From Gnetum montanum (taxonomy: Eukaryota > Streptophyta > Gnetopsida > Gnetales > Gnetaceae): 64,000 bases of DNA. The first letter of the stretch is position 1; each line of letters starts with the position of its first letter. The position numbers were made by a program, and so were the translations under genes. Below the pieces are notes generated by a model. The model saw only the letters and a list, made by a program, of their open reading frames with translations, was not told the origin of the DNA and searched no databases. Below, piece after piece: positions 47,472-57,585 of the stretch. The stretch covers positions 188,964-252,963 of the forward strand of contig MNCI01000967.1 of NCBI GenBank assembly GCA_015680685.1. The letters run 5' to 3'.

Positions 47472-50400
47472 TCATGGGTTGTCTCTATTTGCACCATCTT
47501 CACCATTCGTTCTTGCATCATTTTCTTTTGCATTGCCTTCCCCCACATTATCCTCTACCGCTTCCTTGTTCCTTCCCTCTATGGGCCCTGCGCCCTCATC
47601 TAGAGCCTACATCGCAAGAGTGAAAGGGTCAGCTAGGGTAACAAATGCAAACTACAATAGAGCATGAGCACTGATATAGTAGAAAGAGACTAACCTAAGA
47701 AGGGCCTGTGTCCATATCAAAGGGTATCCGATCTAAATTGGGCCTGAGACAATGCCAAACCTCCTCCACCATGATGTCCACCCAATGCCTATTGCTTGGT
47801 TTAGCATCCGCAGTAGCTCTCTCCCTTTCGGTGGTTGTCCACCTTGGTGGTCCCGGGAAAAAGGAGACGGTTGCTATCTCTCCTATGGGAAGGTCCACTT
47901 TCAGGTTAGGAGATTCTGTAACCTTTACCTACTCTTTGAACTTGGCATAGGCCTCAGAAGCGTCGATGGCATTTATGAATGCTTTATACATAAACGCCTC
48001 CATGGTAGCGTCCTTGTATAGTTTACAATCGATGGAATTTTCTAGTTTATACATGTGTTTATGGTTTCTCTGGGACTGCCCCCATTCATAAATCTTGGCA
48101 CTGATGCCTTTCAAATCTTGACACTTCTGGGCTAGCAAGTTCATTTGCATCCATTGTTTGATTATCTCATGGGTGGCTTTAACATTCTGATGTGCAACTC
48201 TCCAAAGCTTGGCATAGTCTATTATAGCCGTGCACCAGTCCTCATTATTAGTGTCATGGGCTATGAGGAACTCATTCCTTGACCTGAAATCCTTCACCTC
48301 GGTGCTCAGGTTGGCCTCTCTTTGCTCAGCTTTTTGTATCTATTTCCACAGGTCCTTATTAACGTGCTTATATTCCCACAAGGAGCGTGCTGAGTGCAAA
48401 ACACATTTGCAAGCCTCGTTGTACATGCGACGAGACACCTCAATCACTTTAGGTGGGAATGTAGACATGACATTGATCTTCAAAGGTCATGCCGAGTCCC
48501 ATTTGAGCTCGGAGGCTACCGCGACAAAAATAGCATAGCAATCACGTGAGCATAGCAAACTCAAGAAATTCTAGTATAGCAACATAAGAGCACCTAACAT
48601 TACGACTTACCCGTGTCAGGGTCTGCTTGCTGAAGGTAGTTGATCATGTCATCAACAATTCCTTGCATGAACGTAAACTTGTTAGGGATCTCGGCCCGTG
48701 AGTCCACATGAATCGGAGAGGATCCTACACCATCCTACACCATCAACTAACAAGGTAGACATATTGCCAAACTCACCAGCATCTGACTACGGTCTCCCTT
48801 CTTGCTGATGCAAGATGATGGTGGTAGCCTTGGCAAAAGTCCCTGCCAAGTCTATACGAGCCTCTTCTTCATGCGCTGGTGCCTTTCCTTTTAAGAGACC
48901 AACGTCTTTTTTATTCAAGGGAGGTTCCTCCTCGTTAGTAGGAGGATTCTCCCTAATGACAATAGTCCCTACCTTAGCGATAGGAGCTTCCTTCTCCTTG
49001 ATTGGGGCCCTTTCTTCCAAGACTGGGGCCTTTGTATGTTTATTCATCGTCCCTGTCTTAGGGGCTGACACCTCTTCATTGCCTTCTTCTTCTTCTTCTT
49101 CTTCCTCTGTGAGTCAAAGGAGCATGTTTGCATCAGTCTGAAACAAGTTAGCTTAACGTAGGTGCTATGCTACGCTACATCACCTAGCGTAGCATAGCGT
49201 AGTAGACAATAACAAAGTAAGCATTAGAGAAAAGCGTTTACCAATAGGGGGTTGCATCCTTTGCAGTTTAAGCTACAGTCTTCACCCCTCCTCTTCCTCT
49301 ATGTGAAGGGTTTCCTTAGCTGGAGAAGGCCTCTTTCGGTGTAACTCTTTGGGCACAGTCTTGGCTATGAGACGTTCCCCCCGCAACATGCTACCCGTTA
49401 CAGCAAGGGGAGTCTCTCCTATGCTATCCTGGCCATAGACGTTGTGAGCCACCCAATCCTTAGTCATCACAGAGAACGACTCCCCAATTATTTCTGGGGG
49501 ATCTTGGGCTCAAATGGTCCAAAAGATCTGGTGAATCCATGGTATGGAAATATGGTCATGATTTTACATGACCCAAACTTCATTCTCTTGAACCACTAGA
49601 AACTCCGCAAAATGCTTCAGATAGCGTATGTAGAAGGTATAGTGTATGTTAGAATGGAACTTTGATTTTTGACGGTGTCCTAAGATTTTGACCTGCAAGC
49701 CTTTACATAGGAAGCTGGTCCAATTGTAATGGGCCCCCTCCTGCATGACCTTACACATTATCCAGGCCTGCTCAATCCCCAGGACCTTCTCTTGGGTAAG
49801 CAGCTGGGGGAATGCACGAGCATGGGAGATAGGGTAAATCTCCAAGGTAGGCCCATCTTTGAGCTTATCCATAGGGAGCCCCTTTCGCTCCTTGGCAATC
49901 CCCAGCCACTTTTAAATATCCTTATTCTGAAGGGTCAGCTGCTTCTTGCCCGTCAACCCTATGAGGACGCCTTCAGTAGGAACACTGAACAGGTTTGCAA
50001 ACAGCTAGTCATTGATTTCCTTGACCACCCGCATGCCCTGTATGTGCGTGCAGAAGTAGCCTACCTTGTTAGAAAAGGAGTTGACTAGGGAGAGCATCTT
50101 TGTGGTAGGAACGCTTGGATTCGGGACTAGGAATAGATCCACAAGTCTAGCCTTTTCAAGGTTCTGGACTAAGGAGTCCGAAGTCATACCGTTTATCCAG
50201 CGTTTGCTCACTTCTACTTCACTGTATTTGAAGTAGATTTTTGTCCCCTGTGCCTTGGCAGTTACCACCATCACCTCTTGGGGCTTCTTCACCCCTGCAA
50301 TAGTTTTTGCAAAAACATTTAGCATGAAAATGTAGAAAGTACAAAGATTGCAAAGATACTTAAGCATGCGACACTTACCGCTTGGCCTACTTGGCCTATA

Positions 50401-51868
50401 CGGTAACGGGAACGACGGAAGTTCAACTAGAACTTGTTCAACTGTGACTAATTTGAAGGGTTCTACCCACTCCTCATCTAGCCAACCTTGCCCCTTGCAC
50501 TGAATGTAGGGAATAGAATATACACCTGGGTAGGTGTGGTATTCACCCCCGCATTGATTGATCACACCCGCTCATAGGTTCTTAGTAGAAGAGAACTCTT
50601 GCAAGGTTATATGTGCTGTAGCTAGTAGACCCAGTCGATCGTGAATCCCATCCTTGTTAATGAAGAACCTGGTAACAAATGCATACTATTAGCATTAGGC
50701 CAATATGACCAACGTCACACAAACACAGTGGAACAAGGCTGCAAAACTCACTTGCCAGCATAGTAGATAGTTCCTTGAGGGTTCTGGAAGCACGTCATCA
50801 TAAAACGTGCAAGGAATAGTGTGTTGTAATGGTGGTAGTAGCTGTACTCAGGCATATCCTAGATCCAGGCCAAATACCTTAACCATATTGGGCACTAACT
50901 AGATCCTTCTCCCTGCCTGCTCATGATTGCCTCATCAGTCAGAAACCTCAGAATGCCTCGACTTGCCCTAGGCAATATGGCTTCTATTATGCCGGCCGCC
51001 TCCTCCTTTTCTAGGGATGACCAAACGATCATAGTGAAATGGTCGAGGAGGAATTGTAAGAAGTCCTATGCCCCTTTCCTAAACCAAATCCCCATCTCTC
51101 CCACATGTGTCTAGGGAGGAGGAGCATTGGCCACAAGTTTTCTCACATGACATAGGACCCCTCTAATTTCTAAAATAATCAAGATTGGCCTTAGCTCCAT
51201 CCTGCACAATGCAACCGGCAAGTGTTAGCATCATGTCTAAAAGCAATGCACACACAACATATCAATACCTAGTGGTTTATACATATAACATAGCATAAGC
51301 CTCTTCCCACACATAGCGTAGCAAAAATAGAAAAGCAGTAACGTAGCAAAAAAATAGCCTAGCATAGTAACAGAGCAATTAACCCTAATAGGGCAATTAA
51401 TAATATGCCCTGACAGAACACATGTCGCACTGTCGTATCACGTATGGCCTAACCTTCTTGGAGGTCCTACGTCATGCCATTCGAAGGCCAAGTAACTTAA
51501 GCAATCCAAACCCCTATGGTTATGACAACCGCAGCAGTGGCAATTTAAGTGACCTTGCATGTAACAATGGTGTAGTGTTCATGCATCTGCTGTGGCCGAA
51601 ATGATAACAACGAAAATGCAAAGGCCAAAACAACGCAATGACAGAAAATGCAAATAGCTAAGACTAGGATACAAAACGATAGTAGAAAATAGAAAAAGAA
51701 AATGATAACAAAATCATGAAAATACAGAGAAAGTGTAGTAGCCTTCCTAACCAACGGCATGCTCTTCCGTGCTGCGACGCACGCTTGTGTCACACACCCT
51801 AAGGTTTTCTTCGCCTCCTTGACTGTTGCAAGTGCCAAATTTGTGCGTTCCCTCTTTGGAGCCATCAT
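47472..51868 (-). pseudogene. Antisense multi-exon gene in T8, FCP1/HAD-like first domain
   Basis: Proposed exons: 51868-51752, 51589-51454, 51201-50752, 50668-50379, 50294-49242, 49137-48777, 48724-48611, 48515-47695, 47606-47472. Introns of 52-252 bp begin GTGAGT, GTAAGT, GTTAG or GTAAAC and end AG. Codon phase fits at five junctions; the fifth intron needs a one-base correction in exon 5 and the first two junctions are unclear. Exon 1 gives MAPKRERTN. Exon 3 has LIILEIRGVLCHV, EMGIWFRKGA-DFLQFLLDHF, MIVWSS and, near its end, a YNTLF and NPQGTIYY segment: the order of an FCP1/NLI-type phosphatase, with the nucleophile Asp changed to Glu. Exon 5 resembles the extra ORFs only weakly. Exon 6 is Lys/Glu/Pro-rich, exon 8 helical, exon 9 acidic. 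About ten stops make this copy non-coding. Function unknown. Confidence 0.65.
49164..49198. repeat. Perfect 14-bp hairpin inside an antisense intron
   Basis: GCTATGCTACGCTA (49164-49177) pairs with TAGCGTAGCATAGC (49185-49198) around a 7-base loop. It lies in the intron 49138-49241 and is made of the T8 LTR motif. Confidence 0.95.
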
Positions 51869-52010
51869 CCTACTTACAAATTATTCCTCATCACTACACA
51901 AAAAACTACCTTATCCACTATAAACACAATCGCTCTGAAATCACCTTGTGCTTCTAATATGGGCTCTACATTCTTATGGTGAGAATGGCAAGTTTACCAA
52001 GGCTTAATCC

Positions 52011-52020
52011 CTATTTATGG
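52011..52020 (-). promoter_or_regulatory. TATA box of the antisense gene
   Basis: CCATAAATAG on the minus strand, about 145 bp upstream of the ATG at 51868. A CT/AG-rich patch (52046-52060) lies further upstream. Confidence 0.45.
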
Positions 52021-52194
52021 CCGTAATGGTGAAAAGGGAAACTTGCCGCTCTCTCTCTCCATTTAATGTGGAGTGCACCGTACAGTGTAGCATGCTCGCC
52101 ACGACATTATAGCATTGTTAGCATTAAAACCTTGACATGCTTCAAGCTAATGGCTTACTTTCCTGAAAAATAAAATAAAAATATATTTTTAATT

Positions 52195-52500
52195 ATCTCG
52201 GTCTGGAAAGACCTTAATCTAGTAATCGTAGCTTAGTTGCATCTTTACCGGTTTGAAAAGACCTTAAACTAGCAAACCCTAGAGCAGTTGCAACCTTCAC
52301 GGTCTGAAAATACCTTAAACTAGCATTTTCGATTTGCTATATGTTCGTAGTCCGCAATGATGCTAAACTAGCAATTTTTCAATTTCACATTAGTTGTTTT
52401 ACATTTCTTAGCAGCATCACATTTTCACATCGACAGTTTTACATTTCCTATTTTAACAACTCTGCATCTCCATGCCATAACGGTTTGTCATGACTTTAAA
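52195..52500 (+). repeat. T8 boundary motif array, before RT
   Basis: Five units with CGGTCTGAAAAGACCTTAAA and CTAGCA, spaced 40-80 bp and partly decayed. Most copies carry a short inverted GGTCT/AGACC pair. Confidence 0.8.
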
Positions 52501-52641
52501 CTGGCAAAAAATTTCAACCTCTACATCATACTTCACTAGTTACATCTCATCATTGCTTTGTAAGTTTTCATTATACGCGATTGCTACCAACAGATGCCTC
52601 TTAAGCAGGCTTTCGTCTCATTTTGACAGGTTAAGCAAAAA

Positions 52642-53870
52642 ATGGAAATCCATCGCAATCTCTCCATGCCTTTAGCCCTAGTAGGTCCACATGGCAAGCT
52701 CGCGAGACAACTGAACCTAGACCTAATCAACTAGGGGTCAATCATAGTTGGCACTATAACATCTTTAGAAGCATTCCCAGACTGGCCCAAGCATCTAGTC
52801 TGAACCCTAGATTTGGAGGTTGAGGATGTAACTGAAGATCCTTTAGTCGAGATGCTTGTGACCACATCCAAGGGGGAAGTGAAAACGTTAAAGCTTAGCT
52901 CCCTCCTAGACACATAGATGCACGAAAACGTAGCCAAAATTCTGCAAGACAACATCAAAGTCTTCGCATGGTCATATAGTGACATGTTGGGTTTAGACTC
53001 GTGGCTGATATAGCACAACATCGTCCTAGACCCGCGCATGAAGGAAGTCAAGCAGAAGGCTTGTAAAGTCAAACCAGAAATTGCGTTAGCCATGAGGGAT
53101 GAAATCATCAAGCTATACCAAGTTGGTTTCATCTGTGCAGTTGATTATTTGGAATGGGTGTCCAACATCATCGTGGTTTCCTAGAAAATGGGAGGAATAA
53201 AAATCTGTATAGACTTCTGGGATCTAAACAAAGCAATGATCAAGGATGAATTCCCACTTCCAAGCATTGATCAACTCATCGACACCACGGCTGGTCATGC
53301 TCTGCTATCCTTCATGGACGATTTCTCTGGATACAACCAAATTTGCATCAACCCGGAGCATCAGCTAACAACAACCTTCATGACCCCATGGGGGACGTTC
53401 TGTTACACCATGATACCTTTTGGGCTCAAGAACATTGGAGCAACTTACCAATGAGCCATGACCTACATATTTAGTGACTACATCCTAGAAACACTAAATG
53501 ACTACGTGGACAATATAACAGTCAAGTTCAAGAAGGTGGCTGATCATCCATGCGATCTAGGGGTAGTCCTCAAGTGTTTCCAAATGCACGACTTATGCCT
53601 TAATCCTAAGAAGTGTGTCTTCAGTGTGAGAACTAGACGCATGTTAGGATTCATAGTATCGAAGGCTAGAATATGGATGGACCCTAACAAAGTCAAGGCC
53701 ATCGTCAACTTGGCACCTCCTACAAACCTTAAGGAGTTACATGGGTTGCAAGGTAGGATATAGTTCATTCAAAGGTTTATAGTAAAGTTGAGTGATAGGT
53801 TACACCCCATGCAACATCTTCTAAAGAAATGGGTTGACTTCGAGTGGACAACCTAGTGTCAACAAGCCTT
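52642..53870 (+). pseudogene. T8 reverse transcriptase
   Basis: ATG at 52642 opens the frame that is kept to about 55206; just before it is TTTTGACAG, a possible splice acceptor. After TLDLEVEDVTEDPLVEMLV come YQVGFICAVDYLEWVSNII, ICIDFWDLNKA, FPLPSIDQLID, FMDDFSGYNQI, TTTFMTPWGTFCY and PFGLKN. The catalytic Y-x-D-D reads YVDN (about 53497), so the last Asp is lost. NPKKCVFSV and ELHGLQGRI follow as usual. T7 carries the same protein. The distance from protease and the separate start are unusual for pol. Confidence 0.85.
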
Positions 53871-54210
53871 CGATGACTTGAAGGAAGAGCTCTCACACCT
53901 CTCAACTATGCACCCGACACAAAGGGACAGGCCCTTCTTCATCTACCTTGCCATCTTTGACACATCTATCGCAGCATTGCTATGTTAGAAACGAGATGAC
54001 GGATCTGAGATACTAGTGTACTACCTGAGTCATGCACTAATAGTGCATGAGGAAAAATACAACGAAGTGGAGAGGCATTGCCTTACCTTAGTGTTTGAAT
54101 TAAAAAAGTGGAGGCACTATCTATTTCGTAGTGCAGTCAACATCATTTGCAAAAGCAACATACTTTGGGCTATCACTAACAACCTATATGAAAGCAGCAG
54201 GATAGCCTAA
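53871..54210 (+). pseudogene. T8 RNase H (first, gypsy type)
   Basis: FDDLKEEL leads to PFFIYLAIFDTSIAALL, YYLSHALI, EKYNEVERHCLTLVFELKKW and RHYLF. The order fits the gypsy RNase H, with the first catalytic Asp replaced in YLAIFD. Frame is that of RT. Confidence 0.8.
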
Positions 54211-54339
54211 TGAAAAGCGATAACTATGGAGTTTGACCTACACTATGTAAGCCAATCGTCGACTAAGGGTCAAGCCATAGCAATGCATCATACGGCCTCA
54301 CCCATTGATGACCACGCAACCATAGACCCCAAATTCCCA

Positions 54340-54800
54340 GACGAACACATTGGCACTATCAACGTCGTCCCTTTGCACCTAGAAACTACCTTACACTTTG
54401 ACGGTGCTTCAACCACTCAAGGAGGTAGTGCAGGTGCCGTCATTACGTTTCCCTCTAGGGAAATACACCCATTTACTTATCATTTTGCATTCCCCTATAC
54501 CAACAATGTGGCAGAGTATGAAGGACTACTTAGAGGCCTCTCAGTTTCCCAAACACTACACATACAACACTTGGCAATCTGCGGTGATTCGCAACTAGTT
54601 GTGAATTAAATCACCAAGGTCTATGCTTGCAAAGCTATACACTTGCAACCCTACTATGACCTAGCAAAAAGCCTGCTTAAGCAATTTGCAACCACATATG
54701 TGCAACACATTCCACACAACAAGAACACCATGGAAGATGCCTTAGCCACTCTTACATTAAACATTCCACCACACTCGTTCACAAGTCTGCCAACATCGAT
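54340..54800 (+). pseudogene. T8 second RNase H (archaeal-like, Tat lineage)
   Basis: LHFDGASTTQGGSAGAVI holds the first Asp, TNNVAEYEGLLRGL the Glu, and ICGDSQLVVN the next Asp; then KVYACKAIHLQPYYDLAKSL and a NTMEDALATL block. All catalytic residues visible are intact, more than in RT. One stop follows LVVN. A second RNase H is the mark of the Tat lineage. Confidence 0.85.
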
Positions 54801-54975
54801 AGTCGAATGTACCAAGCCTATCACTCAGACAGGACACGTGGCCTCTATCAGTGCTGCAGATGCCTAGGAGTGATATGCTAACATTAAAGGCTACCTAAAA
54901 CATAGCGAACCTCCATGCGGATTGTCATCTACCTAGAGAGATGTAATCCATAAGCATGCCCAGCAATATACGTTC

Positions 54976-56111
54976 ATGGGGAATGATGCCCTGTGCCGAC
55001 GCTCCTGCGATGAGATATTGCTGGCATTCGTGGATGGGGAACATGCACAGAAGGTAGTTAATGAAGTGCATGAGGGGCTGTGTGGTGAACACATAACACC
55101 CAAGGCTATGGCTATGAAAATCAGATGCCTAGGGTACTATTGGCCCCACATGGAGCATGATTTCCTGTCGAAAGTCAAGACATGTGACATTTCCAGAGAT
55201 ATGTAAATCTCATACACGTCTCACCTACAGACCTGCACCCAACGTAAATCACGTGGCCTTTCCAACGATGGGGACTAGACCTCATAGGACCTATCGCACC
55301 TAAGTCCTCCATAGGGCATAACTTCATTATCATCGCCACTGAGTATTTTACTAAGTGGGTTGAAGTCATTCCCTTGAGGAAAATGATGTCTAAGCAAATC
55401 TACCATTTCATCCTGGATAACATCATGATGAGGTTTGGGCTTCCAATGACTATTATGACCGACAATGGGCCACAATTCAGTAGTACAAAAGCTTGAAGCT
55501 TCTGTCAAAACCTAGGAATTAAGCAATCATTCTCCTCCCCCTACTATCCACAGGTGAACGGGTAGGTAGAGGCTACAAATAAGTCCATCATCAACTTGCT
55601 AAGGCGAATGCTTGGAAAAAACAAGAGGTAGTGGCATGAGAAAATCCTCTATGTTCTATGGCCCTACAGGATGACATGCAGAACCACAACAAGTAAGACT
55701 CCTTACAGCCTTGTTTATGGATCTAAAGCTGTGTTGCCTCTTGAGCTGCAGGTACCATCACTCCAGATGATTCTCTTGGATGTCATGAGCGAAGCCCAGA
55801 ACAATGAGTCACAGACCATCAACCTTGACTCAGTAGAGGAGGAACGCACGTAGACGCTAAGATGCATAGAGCACTTCTAGAGCAAGTAGCAGCAAAAGCA
55901 CTGTACAGACATGCATCGATGGCTAGTACAGAAGGGAGATCTCATCCTCAAGGCTATTTGTGAGCATGTGAGAAAATTCTTAGACAACTGGGAAGGCCCT
56001 TACATGGTCACTAAATCCTTTGGGAATGGAGCCTTCAAGCTGGTGGACATGGATGACAACGAGTTTTCCAACCTGATGAATCACTTGTACCTCAAGAAGT
56101 ACTGCATCTGA
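54976..56111 (+). pseudogene. T8 integrase
   Basis: The zinc-binding region has NEVHEGLCGEH and GYYWPHMEHDFLSKVKTCD. A frameshift lies between about 55206 and 55290. The core then has GLDLIGPIAPKSS, the second Asp in MTDNGPQFSS (about 55456) and Glu in VEATNKSI (about 55568), then SKTPYSLVYGSKAVLPLE. The C-terminal part ends in GDLILKAICEHVRKF and FKLVDMDDNEFSNLMNH, stop at 56109-56111. Blocks align one to one with T7. No chromodomain. Confidence 0.85.
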
Positions 56112-56129
56112 AGCACAACTACAACAAGC

Positions 56130-56455
56130 AGCATTTGCTATGATGTTAAATTGGCAATGTCATTGAGCAGCATTTGCAATGATGTTAAACTAGCGACATC
56201 GAGCACCATCCACTATGATGATAAACTAGCAACCGCAATAGGTAGCATTTGCTACGACGTTAAACTGGCAGCAACCATTTGCTATGACTATAAATTGGCA
56301 TAGCTAGTCTGCTATGACTATAAACTGGCACGACACGTCCGCTATGACGTTAAACTAGCATGTACGGTCTGCTAGGACCTTAAACTAGCATAGTGGTTCA
56401 CTGGGACTCTAACCCAACACACGGTCTACCAAGACCTTAAACTGGATTTGCATCA
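56130..56455 (+). repeat. T8 boundary motif array, after integrase
   Basis: Nine or so units of about 35-40 bp, consensus TTTGCTATGATGTTAAACTA and GCA; later units read GGTCTGCTAGGACCTTAAAC. T7 has the reverse complement at the same place. Confidence 0.85.
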
Positions 56456-57569
56456 CATCCCTAGCATGCATCTACACCAAGTACACATCAAACGAGCATG
56501 CACAATGTCGATGTGTAGGTGGGACGTTGCAGCTCCATAATGTAGTTCATGATATAATGGGAACATGGTCTAGAACATATGCAACGCTGCCACCCTTGGC
56601 ATCGTGTTGATCCTCCGAAGATGTCGTATGACATCGCACTAGCCCTCCGAACCTACCGTCGCCATGGCCCGCCGCCTTGACGGTAGTTCCTTGGCTAGTG
56701 CCTGCTGTTGGAGTTCTAGAAATATTGTGGCCCAGCCACAATATTGTTATCCTCCAGCCCCTTGCTAATGCCTTGAATCTCAAGATGTTTAGCTATGTGG
56801 TAGCTAATCCCATAGCTGAATTGAGAATGCATGCCTTCGGCAAGGATTCCAGAGCATTCGCACTTATAGAAACTCTTGGCACCTTTGAGGCCAAATCCTC
56901 CATGTTGATGTTGCCAAGGCCACCATTGGCCTTCCTACTTTGGATACCATGCACTAGCATGGATGTCCAAGAGCTTTAACAACATCTACATCAAGTAAGA
57001 CTTTCACCCTCGCTTCGCATCGTGGCTATCTCACTCTCCGTCATGCTTATAGGGTGTGGCCAAAGACTTTCACCCTCGCTTTGCATCATGGCTGTCTCAC
57101 TCTCCATCATGCTTATAGGGTGTGGCCAAGGATACATCTAGCCATAGCAGCAAACACTACAACGTTGCAAAGTGAGTACCTTGACTAGCTTGACTACTTC
57201 AGGGTGCAAGTTCCATGACATGCGTAACACAGCTCGTTGCATGGGAAGCATCTGTAGGTAAGTCAAACCTCTACATGGATGTAATGCAACTCATCCTATG
57301 CAGAAAAAACCTATTCTACAGAGGGTCAAAGGCTAGCAAAGGTAAAGATGAAAACACGAATGAGCCCCTCATGAGCACTCCGACGAGGGACTCTACTAAA
57401 CATCATCTTTTCCCTTCTCCTGAATCCCCTTCCTCCATGCTTCACCCTTTCACTCTCAAGAGTAGCCAAGTGACATCTTGAAGTTCACTGAGCAGCAAAA
57501 TTAGCCTCATGTCTTCAGTGGTGTTTTTTTTTCTTTGTCAACATCTCTCAAGCCTGTCCTCTAGACATT
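56456..57569. other. T8 3' untranslated region
   Basis: Two frames (56677-56979 and 57215-57481) are open on the plus strand, but neither resembles a family I know and neither is supported by T7. I treat the region as non-coding. Confidence 0.4.
56998..57127 (+). repeat. 66-bp direct tandem duplication in the T8 3' region
   Basis: AGACTTTCACCCTCGC begins both units (56998 and 57064), each ending in TTATAGGGTGTGGCCA; the copies differ at about six places. Confidence 0.9.
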
Positions 57570-57585
57570 GACAAAGAGGGACCAA
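57570..57585 (+). promoter_or_regulatory. T8 polypurine tract
   Basis: GACAAAGAGGGACCAA lies directly before the 3' LTR. Confidence 0.75.

Noticed and set aside
48815-49141. Ser-rich plus-strand frame
   Set aside because: Shadow of the Glu/Lys-rich exon 6 of the antisense gene, including the CTT run that encodes Glu residues.
53188-56111. Possible active pol in T8
   Set aside because: Stops, one frameshift near 55206-55290 and a changed catalytic motif show it is not functional.
56677-57481. Two open frames after T8 integrase as an env-like gene
   Set aside because: No signal peptide, transmembrane segment or family block stands out, and T7 does not share them.
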